64,000 bases of DNA, from assembly GCA_030435675.1 (NCBI GenBank), contig CM059622.1, positions 2,294,001 to 2,358,000 of the forward strand. The letters run 5' to 3'. A program made the position numbers and the translations under genes. Shown here one piece after another: positions 20,892 to 34,799 of this stretch. The notes under the pieces are model-generated. The model had not been told where the DNA came from and made no database searches. It worked only from the letters and a program-made list of their open reading frames with translations. The number at the start of each line of letters is the position of its first letter. The first letter of the stretch is position 1. The stretch is from Steinernema hermaphroditum (Eukaryota; Nematoda; Chromadorea; Rhabditida; Steinernematidae).

Positions 20892-22507
20892 TCAGTCCCG
20901 GGCGATGCCTCCAAACATGGGATCCATATTGATGGCGGGCTGCGCGCCATGGTTTTGCACGACTTGTTGAGGCTGACCTCCTCTAGCGATGTTGGCAGCT
21001 TCGGCTTGCAGTTGATAGGCGCTGGGGTGAATCTTGAATCCATACAAACTGAAACAGTCGACGTTAACGCGTGCATAAGTGATGTGCGAACCGAGGTACA
21101 TAGGAGACGGTAGGACGCTTCGGGCGATACTCTGGGTGCACGAAGAAGAGCATGTGTGGGAATCCGGTGCCGAAATAGGCGCCATCGATGTGAAGGTGCT
21201 TCGAGGACTTGGGCACGTAGACGTCGCAGCAGCGGGGACAGTAGAGTTTGACCATGCTCTCGCCAGTCACGTCGGACAGGCCAATCGGCAGCAGGCCTTC
21301 GTTTTCGCAGTAGACGCGCGGGCAGCTGCTGAACTCCAAGTTGCGCCACTTCTCGACCATTTGAGAGATGCCACGGTTGGTGAGGATATAGCGGGCGTGG
21401 ATCAGTCCGTAGAGCATCTCGGCGGCTTGCTCAACCAGGTCCGACTGACCATCTTCGTAGTCATCATCTGAAATTAGAACAATTTTAGAGTTCCACCGAA
21501 GAAAGATACAGAAAAATGGGCACTGTCTGCGTGAACAATGATGTCTGTCTAACTCAAAGATGGTTTAGCTGTCGAAGCTCATCAACACACGGATTACGAA
21601 GAATTTCCTGTAGACAGCATGAGCTGTGAGTGGAGTTACACGTCACTGGCGCGAAGAATTGTAGCGCGACTACACGAGCGCGAAAAAATGTGGCGCGACG
21701 ACACGAACGCGAAATTTGCATGCCCGTTGCCTTAGTTTGGCTTAGGCTCCGGCTTGGCTTAAGTTTAAGCAAAAAAAAAGCCAAACCGAGTTTGCGGAAG
21801 CAATGACGACTACAGGGCTCGCGCTTAAAATCAACAGACATAGTCCTAAGCATGCGCCTAAGCATAAACCAACAGGCATGTAAATTTCGCGCTCATGTCG
21901 TCGCGCCACAAATTTTCGCGCCAGTGACGTGTAACCGTGAGTGGATGTGCTGTCAAGGCATACGGAGAGAAGAAGAGATAAACAAGGTTTGAAGACGCGC
22001 GGTCTTAATCTAGCCTTCCCATAGCGCTTCCAAGAAAAAGATATTAGGATGGCAACTAGACGTTGCCGAGCAAGCATGCCTTTGCGGCCCAGACACCGAT
22101 AGGTCAGATACGACAAACAAGTGAGCAGCGAATCACTGAAATGCGGACTGCAAACAAGCAATCAGACACTGCTGCTAGACTGCAAAAGGTCAAACCTGAC
22201 CGGCCAATGGCACCACATGGCTAGAACGCGAATCTACAGACAACTAAGCCTCACACTGCAAAGACTACGATTCTAGGCGGACATCATCGACCACAACAGA
22301 CTACCGAGAGAACAGCCAAACGAAAAAATTACCTGGTTCCAAATCTAAGATCATATCGAGCGCCTGTCGGAAGTGCGGGACTTGCTCAGAAAGTCCAGTC
22401 AAGTTGAAGCGGTCTTGGATGTACTCTTCATCGACTTCACAGAAGAAGTCGTTTCCGCGCAAACCGCAGAACCAAGTAATCCACGAGACTTCGTCTGAGC
22501 TGCTCAT
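20892..22507 (-). CDS. kin-10: Casein kinase II regulatory subunit beta
   Basis: Regulatory dimer of the CK2 tetramer. Exons 22507-22333, 21467-21092 and 21048-20892 (minus strand) join in frame (235 aa, normal length). Blocks: [20 protein letters not shown], acidic loop [30 protein letters not shown], zinc-finger pairs CPRVYC and [25 protein letters not shown], and [12 protein letters not shown]. The C-terminal tail after the domain is divergent (Gln/Ala-rich, ending GGIARD). Intron 1 is 865 bp and hosts a MITE. The ATG follows an AGTTTCAG acceptor; DUS3L ends 358 bp upstream on the same strand, so the two may share an operon. Confidence 0.96.
21635..21936. mobile_element. MITE with long inverted ends, 9-bp target duplication
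   Basis: The ends are inverted copies (left GTTACACGTCACTGGCGCGA; right reads the same on the minus strand) extending about 70-90 bp with mismatches. The same 9 bases GTGAGTGGA flank both ends (21626-21634 and 21937-21945). A 9-bp duplication and long inverted ends suggest a Mutator-type non-autonomous element. It lies in kin-10 intron 1. Confidence 0.75.
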
Positions 22508-22865
22508 CTCGTCTGAAACTTCGGCGTACATGATTCGATTCGTGAACGGACTCCGGCTTCGTCCGTGCTGCTGGAATGCGCTCATTCCAGAGGCAGCCAT
22601 CAACACAATAGAAAAATCACGCAAGCGGCCGCCCAAAACCGTAGTGAAAATTTTGACCAAAGCCTTCTGCTCGCACCCGTTTCGCTTTCGCCGTCAGGTG
22701 ATATCGTGGCGGGACCCGCGTACGAGCGAGGAGATTTCGCGGGCAAAACAAATAACAGAAGCGGTTTTCCTGGACCACAACCATCATAACGACTCAAATC
22801 GAGGATTTTGGCGAAATTCTAAACTTTAAACAAGCAACAATAACAACGGAAAACAACGAACAAAA

Positions 22866-25810
22866 TCAATAGGCGTTCGCGCGATGTTTCGGCACGAAAA
22901 CGACCTGTTCCGGCGCCTTGCCGAGGAACATCTCGCTGATCTTCACCCAGTCTGAGCTGGCAGGACTGCTCAGCAGCGTTTCGAGCTCACTGCGGCCACG
23001 GAACAACGGAGGCTTGTCGTTGATGCATTGAGGTAGCACTTCAAGAAGACCAACGGGCACATAGCGACACGCGAACGAGAGCCATTCGAGCAAGAAGCGA
23101 CGCGTCTTCTCAACGCCGGCGTCATCGCTTCCCCAGTGCTCCAAACCGAAGTTCACGTATCTAAATGGCGCATTACATTAGCTCTCAAAGGTGCGAAATT
23201 GGCAGTTCGCATCGCGAGTAGAGTTTTTGAAATTTCGACTGTTTTCTGTCTTAGGATAAGGGGTGCACCGTCTGCAGAGAATTCTACAGAGAGAGGCAAT
23301 GCAAGAAGTATGAGATTCCTGACAAACAGAGACGGTCACTTGAGCCGGAATTTCTGAATGTCTCATAGACTCACAGACACTATTGCTTTGACGTATCAAG
23401 ACAGTTCCTGTCTGATAAATGCAATTAAACTCATTCTATATTCACGACAGACTGGAAATGGTTGTTGCACCAACAACTGTCTGAAATTCGATCTACCGAA
23501 TGTCTCGTACAAATTCGTAGCAGACAAAGATTGGTTGCTCCCTCCTGTTGATAATTTTTATACAGTAACCGGACTTACTGCCTAATGATGTCTAGCCGTT
23601 CAGTGGCAGAAATATCCCAGCAGCGACGTTCCTGGATTTCGGTGAACAGCCATGGCTTGATCAATGCACCTCTTCCAATCATGATACCGCCAATATTATG
23701 CTCTTCCATTTTCTAAAGTAAAGCCCATATATAGCGCCATTCCAAAGCAGGGCGCACTTACATTGTAGTAATCCTCATAACTCATTACGTCTCCGCAAAC
23801 CCATAGAGGGACTTCTTTTGCTGCTTCTGCGCACTGGTTCACGTAGCCCCAGTCGGCCATTTTCGTGTATCGCTGCTCCCTGAAACGAGATAAATGAGAC
23901 TATCATTGTCGTCTAGCTAGACTGTCTAGGTTTAGATTGAAACAGTAGCTCTGAGCTGTGATATTTGGTTGTAAAATGACAAACATCATCTGAATAGTGG
24001 TTCGATTGCATCAGTCTGCAAAGTGACATCAAATCAGCGCCTCTAGTGATGTAATTACAGATTTGTGACAGGAAGTGCAAAAAACTCACTTGGATCTTGG
24101 ATGCAGCGTAATCAACTGCGGCGGACACTCCTCCAGCATCTTCGCGACCGTATTGTGCGCCGTGTAGACGCCCTCCTTGATGCCAGTGCGGATCTTTACC
24201 GTCAGCGGCATGTCGCCCATCACCTTGCTCATCGCCTTCAGCACTCCGGCGAGGCGATTGTGACGCGTCGCCAACGAGCATCCGCCGCCCTTCTCGTTGA
24301 TCAGCTCGATGGGGCATCCCATGTTGATGTCGATGAAGTCGATTTCCGTGTTTTCGACAAGAAGCTGCGTGGCGCGTGTCATCGTATCAGCGAACCCTCC
24401 GGCCATCTGCACGCCGAAGATCTTCTCGCTTGGGTGGCGTTTCACCAGTGCCCATTCGGATGGTGATCCGGAGAGGAGACTCGTGGCTACGGCCATCTCT
24501 CCGCATGTGATTTCGCAGCCCAAATCGACACACAACCGTCGGAACGGCAAGTTGCCTACAGTAGTCAGCGGAGCGAGGTAAGGCTTCCCGGCTAGCTCTT
24601 TGATCTTCAATCGCGGCTTCTCACGATCCATCGCGCCCACCGACTCTATGGTCTTCACAATTTCGTCTGTGTTGTTGAAATTGACTTCTTTCTTCCGTAG
24701 GGCGATCTACAACAAGCTGCCCTATCACAATGTCAAACGATGTGTACATTCTAGACGTTTTCACGTTTCAGACAGTGTCTAAAACTGGCACTGAACGCTT
24801 TTTCAGACAGCATTTGATGTGATTTATAGACATGAAGCGGTCTGTTAAAGAATGCCTGCAAACTAACCGCTTTCTGCAAGTCTGCTCCATGGAAATGAGT
24901 GCCTTTGACTGTAGACGGCGTCTATATACACACTCTGCTAAAGTGTCCTCATTTGAAACTAGACACTTTAGCAGACTTGGCACCAGGAATCATTATTTCC
25001 ACCGATTTTCTGTCGTGTAATTCAAAAGAATCGCAAAAATAATCGCTTAACTAGTTTCCTGCCTGCAAATTTAGGACACTGTCTACCATAACTTAAGAAC
25101 TTGGAGTTAAATGTACGAACCTGGACAGGCTTCATATCGCCATTGATCGTTGGCACATATCCTTCTGTCGGCTCTTTAGTAATCTGCTCCCTCGTCTCCG
25201 GATTCATGTGCGCATTTCCATAGCGACAAGCCCACTTGTACGGACATTCACCGGTCGCCTCATACGTCGGGCACTTATCGCCCAAATCCGCGGGTTTCTT
25301 CGCCAAGTACACGTCCAGGTCGTGCTCCGATGTGCAGCGGTCGCCGTATTTGCAGGTGCGATCGGAGTGAACGACGGAGAGACAGAGCCTAACACCTTCG
25401 GCACGCGCTTCTCGCTCTCCTTTGGCCATCTTCTTGCCGCGGCCCCTATCCATTCCACGGTATTTCTTGTTCGATTTGTCGGGCTTCAATGTCGGCAGAT
25501 TTTTGGGCTTTTCTTCACTCTGCACCTTCTCTCCGTTCTGCTTTTCAAGTTCCTAAAAGAAGCTGATAGGTCAAAAGTCGCACGAAATCAAACTCACATT
25601 GAAATCGATGAGATATTCCTTCTTAATCGGTGCATACCCGACTTTCCGAGCTTCGACTTTAGGTTCTGCGGCGTCTCCCGACCCGTTTTCCACCACTGCG
25701 ACACCAGTGACTCCATTTTCAGCATGCTGCCCATCTACATGTCCATTTTCAGCATGTTCTGAAGCGAGACCGAGCGTCATATTGTCCAGCTGATCTGAGA
25801 GATCCGCCAT
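22866..25810 (-). CDS. tRNA-dihydrouridine(47) synthase 3
   Basis: FMN enzyme reducing U47 of tRNA to dihydrouridine. Six minus-strand exons, 25810-25598, 25552-25121, 24706-24090, 23879-23762, 23712-23579 and 23160-22866, join in frame (602 aa). Order: acidic low-complexity N-terminus; two CCCH-type zinc fingers ([12 protein letters not shown] and [19 protein letters not shown]); TIM barrel with [40 protein letters not shown] holding the catalytic Cys, [31 protein letters not shown] and [15 protein letters not shown]-terminal helical domain ending [10 protein letters not shown]. All hallmark residues are present. The ATG follows an AATTTCAG acceptor by 16 bases. Confidence 0.93.
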
Positions 25811-26690
25811 TTTCCCAAGTTCTGGCCCTGAAATTGAGCCAATTAAAGAGAAAAAGAAGAAGCACGCGTTATAGCGGTAAAACGATCACGAAAGCAGCAG
25901 ACTGGAACATCTGGCCCATTGTTTGTCAGTCTGTCTGGAACTCTATTATGTCTAGTACGTTGTGACACAATCTTATCAGCGGACCTCCGGCTCGCGATTT
26001 TCGCATAATAATTCAGGATTCTTAATGCTAACGTGTGGAAAACGTGGAAACAGGAAAAAAAGAACAAAAGAACTTGGTAAAAAGCCAATAAAATTAGAGC
26101 TTCAAAATTTTATCACAACGTTGCCGCTGCAAATCGGACGAAGTCCATCATTTGCACCTCGTTGAACGTTGACTTTTCATGGAATTTCAGCCTATTCGAA
26201 CAGCTGCTTGTCACTCCTGTAATATCTACACGATAAGCGTCTTTTCGAGATAAATAGAATTCACGTTTTATTATGTCTGCTCAACTGTAGATTTTTGCAA
26301 AAATGCGTGATTACCACCTTTGCAGTCAGCAGAAGAAGCGAAACAGACGAAGAGACATCCAGACAGATCCTTCGTCTAGATAAATTCCGATAAACAGACG
26401 CGATTGTTTAGATCAGTCCAGTTTTGTATCGTCGCGCTAAGCAGATGGATGTATTTCGTTTCGTGTCGAAATCCCAGCTTTCTGTCTACTTCAAGTCTGA
26501 TTCCTGTGCTATGTGTCTAGTTATGAATTCGTCTAGAATACGTTTATTTGTCTGGAAAACCATATTGTCTAGACTGTGTTTGCTTTATTTGTGACCTTGT
26601 TCCCATCCGCGATTTATTTATGCGGTCTAGACATTTGAATCGTGCAGTCTAAACACATACTAACGAAGAACGCTATTTCTTTCAGTAATT
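25811..26690. promoter_or_regulatory. Divergent promoter region, DUS3L / KLHL20
   Basis: Shared 880-bp upstream region. Rich in GTCT/AGAC words, including a palindromic GTCTAGAC at 26567-26574. A TTTCTTTCAG acceptor lies just before the KLHL20 ATG. No TATA box stands out. Confidence 0.45.
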
Positions 26691-29253
26691 ATGTCCGACC
26701 TAGTCCCTTCATTCGGCGCCATGAAGCTGGACGCCTCCGACGAACCGTGCTCCTCCACCGTAGACCCTGAAGTCGTTTCTCTAGCGTCACAAGCAAACTC
26801 TCCCTTCTTCTACAAAAGCAAGCAGCACACAGGGATCGCGCTGGCACAAGCGAACCGTCTTCGGCAGAGTGGCACCCTGTGCGACGTGACCCTGATCGTC
26901 GGAGAGACGCGAATCCCCGCACATCGGCTCGTTCTATCGGCCTGTTCAAGCTACTTCCACGCGATGTTCACGACGGAGATGACGGAAAGCCGTCTGCAGG
27001 AGATTCAGATGATCGACATCGACGACAAGACGCTGGAGGCGCTAGTCGAGTTCTGCTACACTGGCACTCTTGCCATCAACGGCTGCAACGTGCAGCTCCT
27101 CCTTCCGGCAGCCTGTCTTCTCCAACTCAGCGAAGTTCAGGCCGTTTGCTGCGAGTACTTGAGGGATCAGCTGGACCCAACCAACTGCCTGGGCATCCGA
27201 GCCTTCGCCGAGATGCACGCCTGCAAGGATCTGGTGAAGATCGCCGACAAGTTCATTTTTCAGAATTTCAAGGTGGTTCATGTGCGTCCACATACATATG
27301 ATCACTTTGCGAACTTCAGAGCGTGGCGACGACGGAGGAATTCCGCCAGATGCCGCTGAAGATGTTGACGGCGCTTCTGGGAAGCGAGGAACTGTGTGTG
27401 GACGAGGAGTCTGTGTATCAAGCTGCCATCATTTGGGTTAAGCACGATGTCAAGAACCGGAAACCGTTCTTAGCCGAGGTAGGATCTATTTACACCCCAA
27501 ATCCAAATGCAGACGTAGACAGGCAGAAAGGTCGTTCTCATTGTTACATCGTGGGGAACGACCGGTCGAGCGGGTTCATCTTTATCACGATCGTAGACAC
27601 AAAGCGGTGTCTAGTCAGTTTAGACGGCGGAGGGGGACTACTATCACCAAAAACATAGACGATATGAAAACCATATTTTAATACTTAACAAAACAAAAAC
27701 AACCACGCCTAGTCCTCCTTCATCAGATTCTCTGCCTCCCCTTGTTGGCCTGGGCACGGCGGCTTATACGAAAACATCTTGTATAGCACAAAGAAGAAGA
27801 GGAGGAAGAGCCCGGCCAGCAGAACTAGCTGTATATTTGACTGCTCACAGCTCGAAGACGTGCAGACATCGCCTAGAGACATTGCGGATCTGAAGTGAAT
27901 CAAAAATCATGAGGCAAATATTCAGAAAAAGCAAGCCTGAAAAAGACCGTCTCTCGTAGAGAGAAATGTAGACAAAGCGCTGCGGGACCATTCTGGCACA
28001 TTTTGTTTTAGACGAGAGATATAGACATGCACATCTTTAGGTTCTGGAGAAAGTGCGTCTACCCCAATGCAGCCCCAAGTTCCTCGTCAGCGTTGTCGGC
28101 GAAGACAAGCTCATCAAAGCCGACGAACGATGTCGAGACCTACTTGACGAGGCCAAGAACTACATCCTACTGCCCGACGAGCGCCACAAGATGAAGGGCC
28201 CGAGGATGAACAAACGCAGGCCACACACGAAGGACGAAGTTCTATTTGCAGGTAGGGCTGACTGGGGTGGCCTCGCCTAGTGAACGTCGCTTAGTGGGTG
28301 GCTGGTGCAATGGCGACGCCATAGCCAGTGTGGAGCGCATGGACCCTACTACAGGAGAGTGGCGACTTTCGCAGCCGATGGGAAAACGGCGTTGTGGCGT
28401 TGGAGTGGCGGTCGTCGAGGGGATGCTGTACGCCGTCGGTGGCCATGATGGCCAGAGCTACTTGAACTCGGTGGAGCGATATGACTGTCGCGAAAACGTC
28501 TGGCTACAGGACGTCGCCCCAACGTCGACTTGTCGGACATCTGTCGGGGTTACTGTACTCGAAGGACACCTATATGCTGTTGGAGGACAAGACGGAATCA
28601 GTTGTTTGAATGTCGTCGAAAAGTAGGGGGCTTCTCGAAAGCCATCCTAATCCGTCTCCTTAAGATACGACCCCCGCACGAACACCTGGACAAAGGTGGC
28701 GCCCATGGGTAGTCGACGGCTAGGCGTATCCGTCTCCGTCCTCAATGGCTACATCTACGCCGTGGGCGGCTCCGACGGACAAAGTCCTTTGAACTCCGTG
28801 GAAAGATACGATCCTCGCACCAACAAGTGGACTCCCGTGAAGGCCATGTCTACGGCCAGAAAGCACTTGGGAACAGCCGTATACAACGGGTTCCTCTACG
28901 CCGTTGGAGGCAGGGACGATGGCGCCGAGCTGTCGACGTGCGAGAAGTACAATCCCGAGACGAACGAGTGGTCGCCGGTGGTGTCGATGACCAGCAAACG
29001 ATCCGGAGTGGCGTTGGCCGTCGTAAGCGGGAAACTCTACGCGTTAGGAGGTTTTGACGGGTATACCTATTTGAAAACGGTGGAAGTGTACGACGAGAAG
29101 GCGAATCAGTGGCGGCTAACGGGAAGTATGGCCTACAGGCGGCTAGGAGGAGGCGTCGGAGTGCTTCAGGTTTCCAAGCCTATCGTTCAAGAGCCACTGT
29201 TCCGACACGATCTGGTCGTAGACGGGCAGAGTCATATGTACATATACAAATAA
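26691..29253 (+). CDS. kel-20: Kelch-like protein 20 (BTB-BACK-Kelch)
   Basis: Substrate adaptor for Cullin-3 ubiquitin ligase. Exons 26691-27272, 27320-27478, 28041-28251, 28295-28622 and 28665-29253 join in frame (622 aa). The BTB domain begins near residue 60 ([32 protein letters not shown]), followed by BACK ([44 protein letters not shown]) and six Kelch blades, each with the GG doublet ([89 protein letters not shown]). The last segment LGGGVGVLQ is the family C-terminus; the 28 residues after it are extra and might be replaced by a terminal splice. Intron 2 (562 bp) contains an antisense gene. Confidence 0.95.
27709..27885 (-). CDS. Small single-pass membrane protein nested in KLHL20 intron
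   Basis: 58-aa frame on the opposite strand within intron 2 of the Kelch gene. It starts [20 protein letters not shown], continues with a strongly hydrophobic [17 protein letters not shown] helix, and ends in a polar EAENLMKED tail. A CACTTCAG acceptor lies 7 bp before the ATG, so it probably receives its own spliced leader. Family not recognised. Confidence 0.55.
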   Translation of the reverse strand, partial: AMSLGDVCTSSSCEQSNIQLVLLAGLFLLFFFVLYKMFSYKPPCPGQQGEAENLMKED

Positions 29254-32200
29254 TTTATGGGATAATGGGTTGGTAAAGTGAGAATAAACATGTGGTAGAT
29301 ACCGTAACTCATCGGAGTAATGGTAATTGTCTGATTAGAAGGAGATACCCATTGATCCAGGAGTGATGTAAGGCATCTCTGGTTGGGAGATTCATTCATA
29401 AATGAGGCTGACTACTTGGAATCAGTGCCTTTTCGGCCCTTCGAGAAAGAACGGTTTGCTGGGTTCTGTGAATAATTCGTCTGTTTATTTTTGCTCGAAG
29501 CGCGGCGCCACCGCATAAAGGGAAATCAATCACCGCTGCGCTCCGGGCGAACAAGCCGAGGAGCGGGAAAGCCTGTGACGGCGATAGCGACTTCATTCAT
29601 TAATAACGCTCTTTGTCCCGAAGCCGCCCGGGTGGACGGACGGCGTTGGACCGATGATGCTCCATGCCGGATTGATGGCGCCGCCGAGAATATTAATTGG
29701 GACGGGAGGAAGAGCGGCGCCGGCAATCTTAATGTGTGGTGCGGTGTTGCGGGAGGTCCTGTTTGTTAGCAATGGTGTACGGTGTGTACAGTAGGGTGGG
29801 ATAGATTGTATAAAAACAAATGAATTAGAAAAAGAAGATCTCAATATGTAATGCTAATAAAATTTCAGTGGACCATGTCGACTCTTGCTAAAGTTCGAGG
29901 TGATGATTTATCAGATTCAGGGAGGTTCTTCCTTATCCTGCTCTAGCAATACTTTCGCAATGTTAAAAATCTAGGCTAGCCATTCTTCATCCAAAACGGT
30001 TATCGTTTGCCGTTCATCCTCCAGAATCAAACGGCATTAGGCGTTTTATAAATACAAAAAAGTTATTATCAAAAACAGCATCACGCAATGTAGTCGCTGG
30101 CCACAGAAACTGCGCAAGAGTCGATCGCCGCAATCCAATCTCTATCTTCAATTCAAGTGGTTTTGTTTTGGTATCTTTCAAGGAAATCGACTGAAATAAA
30201 AATCGGATTCAACCGTACTACAGAGGTGTGAAATACAAGTTATAGGCCTAGGCGTAGGATTCGGCTTAGGCTCATGCCCATTGATCTAAAGCGAGCCGGA
30301 AAGACAAGTCATGTCTTGGCGTCTCTATCTGGTGAAGAATTGCAGAAATCAGAGATCTCAGAAGCCTCTATCATATGGCACAGAATTCAGCTGGTACTTT
30401 TTCCAGACATGTAGACACTCGGGTTCAAGTTCAGAATCTCTCTCTAGGTAATCATCTATGTACAGGCAGCAAGTAATTCCCAGAATAATCGGATTCTTTC
30501 CACACTTGGCCACTATTTCCTAAAAGGCATACCTGCCTTTCCTCGAAGCTTGTTGTGGTAGTTAACCAATTGGAAACACTGGAGTTAAGAGAATATGATA
30601 ATCGGAAGGGTCTATCTTTTTGAGATTTTCTCATGTTATGTATATCACGAGCACAGCGACAGGTGCATTCGGATGGGAAACGACCCAAAGATGAACATGG
30701 TTGAAGGTCCATCATGCAACTAATACCATATGCAGCCAATCTTCAAAGTTAAAGCTAGACTAGCAGCTCTAACTGGGTGTTCGCGAATCGTAAGCATCTC
30801 CGTCGCAATTGTTGTACTAGATTTATTTAGAAACTTCACGTAAGTATAGAAAATTCACGCATAATTTCGGGCTTATGAGACGTTCTGTCGTTGATTCGGG
30901 GAGGTAAAAGGTAGTTCATTCTATCTTAAAGAGATGAATGTCTCATGCAATTGTATCTTTGATTCTTTTTTTTTGTAATGCATTGCACCAGTTGACCTCA
31001 CACTTGTTTTCTTATCTCTCGTCTACATAACCGGAAACACCCGAGTGTCTCTGACGTCGTAGACACTTCATCCAGACAGCCCATGGAACGGCGATTCTCG
31101 CGCGCTTTACGATCTCGCATTCGTCTCTTTGACGAAGCGCTAAATGACTTTTATGCGATGTTGCCCACATTCCACTGATTTATGGCTAATTGCGCCCCAC
31201 GCCAACTCTTCCCTTTTAGGCGTGCGCCCCTTCACTTCCAATCCCCTCAAATTGATGGACACCCCGTGGATTGATTGATAAGCGCGCTTAACTTTGTAAT
31301 CCGACTAATTTCTCCGCTGGCGCATAAATTATCCGACGCCGTTTTGAGGCGCTCTTTGTTTTTTCCTGCGCCCCTCTCCGGGCGACCGCCGAGGCGAAGT
31401 GGGTAGGTAGGGAGGCGCATCAGCTGACGGTGTGCTGTTTGATTAATGCTATCATATCAATTATGCGGGACGGGAAGGTAGCGGCCGGCGACCTTGCCTG
31501 TGGTGACCTCTGGCAGAGGGTGAACAGCAGCATCAAAGGAACGCTGCGATTAATAATCGAACGGTAATCGGCGGCAGCGGCGACGACCGTCGTCGAGGTG
31601 CGTTTAAGTGGGTGCTTTACGGGAGGCGTTGCGCAAGCGAAACAGACGTCGTTATTGAGACGAGTAAGTAGAATGTGATGGCAAAAGGTTACTTTTTGTG
31701 ACGACAGAAGGGAGTGCTAAGAACAGATGCACTCTCAGAATACAGTGCTAGGCGCCCCTTCTTTTCAGGGTAAACGAGTCTTCCGGGTCTAGTCATGTCC
31801 AGAATTCTTCCATCCTGTGGACGATGAACCCTAAAGACTCCTTTTTCACGGTAATGCTCGTTAGACATTACACATTAAGATCTCTGGTTTTACGACCTAA
31901 TTCACGTTCACAATGCGCCACATGGACAGTTCATCAACAAGTGGCCCACTGCCACTATTGTCGAATGGCACTCCCATATACTGAGTTATTAAATAGAGGG
32001 TATTGGGCATCACTGAAAAATTAGCGATTTTGAGTGGTCGATGGACCTCCATTTTATTGGTTTAGCTTACTGAGGTAGATTTACATTACTAAACTACGAT
32101 TATTTGATTATTTGAGAGTGATGTTCAGAACTTTTAAAACAGCTTCGACTAATCAAGGAAATGGCAAAAATTCTGCAAATCTGCTATATTTAAATGGGCG

Positions 32201-34134
32201 AAGAGCATAGAATGACAGGTGGATCAGACACAGATAGCTGGTGCTCCTCATCAGAGTTATCCCAAGCGATTTGGGTCCAGGAATTAACAAAATGCCAAGA
32301 GTTCCTTGCCACTGCTGAAGGGACGAACGTTTGGTAATTGAACTATAACATGTGAAAATTGTGTTTCTGCTCAAGTTAAGCATGTAATGAAGAGGCTTAA
32401 ATAAGGTTTGGTTTCGATAAGTCGACGAAACTGAAACAGAAAGATTCCGTAAATTCAAGAAGTGATATTTCCTTATTTCTTTAGCTTTCTGTTCAGACAA
32501 AGGAACTCGTGTGCATCCGTTGCGAATATTCATAAGCGGAACCGAAAAGTGCATTCCGCCAAGTGGAACACATAAAAAACAGATTGAATTCCGTGAAGAT
32601 GAAGAGGGGGTAATTGGTTTTGGGGACAAGTGTGAGACATGCTGAAGCACAAAAACTTTGAACATTACCCGAGATGATTTCGACTAAATGTCCAAAATTG
32701 AATATTGCTTCTCAAGCTCGGTTCACAGTAGGTAACCGTCTTCGTTAGCAGAATCCTGTTTAGACAAGTCCCTTTATAGCTGTCTGTCAGACCTGTCTTT
32801 CTATACCACCAAATGTCCATACCGTAATTGGCTTCGAGATTCATCCACATTTATGAAGTGTGTCCCTAGTTAAGAACCCACCCTTTTCAGACCACCACCA
32901 CCACTGTCTACTAGACTCTTCCCGCCAGACAACAGCCTCGGCTTGTCGCCCGCACATGATGTATTCGCTCAAAAATTAATTCGCCGTCCATTGTTGACCG
33001 TGCCGTGATTGACAGTGGGTCGGCCGTTCGGCCGCCTGGACAGCTCGGCTCACTCCTTCATCATAACATGTCAATCGGGGTGCGCCTCTTCTCCGAATTC
33101 CCACTTCTGCGCTTCGGTGACAAATTGACTTCTCCCCCGATCACCCATTCTTCAAACCGTCGTTATTCATCTCCTTGCCTCCTCCGGCGCAGGCACATCC
33201 CACCCGAGCCGAACGATACGTTTCGTTCCGTTTTTTCGCTTCCCATCCGGGAACCCAATTTGTCCGCCGTGCTGCACTTCTTGATGCGCTTCTTTGGCGG
33301 CGAGGCCCTCGACGGCGACGCATATCGCCGCCGAGCGCGTCGAATGATTTATAAACGCCGAGCGTTTCGATTTCGAACTCGAGAGCCAACTTTTCGCTTT
33401 GAGACTTTCAGAGGTCAGACTATAGTGGTGGAATGGAGATGTTTTTTATGCTTCTGGGCACGTATCAAACTTTGGCTGAAGGACGGTGATAGTAACACAT
33501 CGAAAGCTATATCTGATGCATATGGCAACATAAAACAAAGAATTCTATACATTAAGAGCGACAAACTTTCATAATTTGCATCTGTAAACATCCTCCGACA
33601 TCCTCTTAAGGACACAAATCATTTCAAAATTTCAATTAATTAGGGTAGCTAACCTTCACCGTCATCCCTATTCTATACTTACCGTGACTAGTGGATCAAA
33701 TTTGCAAATTAGGGTCGCTCTTTATCCTTACAAACTCTTTCAAAAACCCTTCCTCAGTCATGTCTTTAAGTCAGTCTTTTGTCCGATAGGGCAGACGTTA
33801 TCTGCACCTAAGGCAGTTGGACATCGAATGAAAACGCTGACATAAAGTGACATTCAGCTCTACGTTGGTGCCAGAAAAAAACTCGGCTAAACCAGGACAT
33901 CAAGTATTGTTTCTTCATCACAGTACACAAATCACGATATCAAATCTCTCGAGGGCCGTTATATCGAAAAGGAGAAATTCCACTTTGTCCACTTCCGGAT
34001 CTACATCTCGTCCATCAGTTGGGGACAACATTAGTCAATTGAGGAAATTCGAACGGCTGGATGAACCGTTTTTAGTGCAAGGGATTTGACGTCAAACCAA
34101 TAGGTTAAAATCACGTTTTGGAAAGAAAAAATTA

Positions 34135-34206
34135 CTCCCCGGCCGGGAATCAAACCCGGGTCTCGCACGTGACAGGCGCGGATACTCACCACTATACTAC
34201 CGAAAA
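34135..34206 (-). tRNA. tRNA-Asp (GTC), degenerate copy
   Basis: Same D, anticodon and T arms as the intact copy at 34728 but inverted. The 5' acceptor strand reads TTTTTCG instead of TCCTCGG, leaving only weak wobble pairing, and the T loop has TTTGATT instead of TTCGATT. Probably a pseudogene. Confidence 0.65.
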
Positions 34207-34727
34207 AAGTATTATGTAGCTTCATAATTATACGTATGCTTGAACTAGAAAGTCTTATGGTTGCCTGGTATACAGGTAACGATCTTGGGCACTTTCTACC
34301 GTATTTTCCATCGTCACGCATGAGATCACGTCTTCCAAATCACTAAAGTATACAATAGGCCGTTGAAGCTCATATTTATTGGCGATTTAGCGCCGTGGCC
34401 GCACTCCCTAACAGTCATTTATAATTCGGGTGAGCGCGAGCCGAGTGTAACCTGATTTATCATCGGCTACCTTCGCTTCGGGGCCGCCGCACCTGTTCGG
34501 ACCGTTTATTTATCGTCGCCAAGAAGAAGACGTTGTGCGGATCGCTGCGGCGTCGTCGATCGGTTAGGCAGTGCACAGTCCGTTTTGTCGTGGCGCTGCA
34601 AACAATCGTTGTCTCTTGGCGGAGATTTATGCGCATTAAACAGTTGTTTGTTAATTGTTTCCACCCTCGAAGTGTTGAATTCAGAGAGCTTTTCATATGG
34701 CCTTTTTGACGTTTTAGGAACAAGAGG

Positions 34728-34799
34728 TCCTCGGTAGTATAGTGGTGAGTATCCGCGCCTGTCACGTGCGAGACCCGGGTTCGATTCCCGGCCGGGGAG
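34728..34799 (+). tRNA. tRNA-Asp (GTC)
   Basis: 72 nt. Acceptor TCCTCGG pairs with the 3' strand ending GGGGA, anticodon loop CTGTCAC gives GTC, T arm GGGTTCGATTCCC is intact. Followed by a T-run (TTTTTCTTT) typical of a Pol III terminator. Confidence 0.92.
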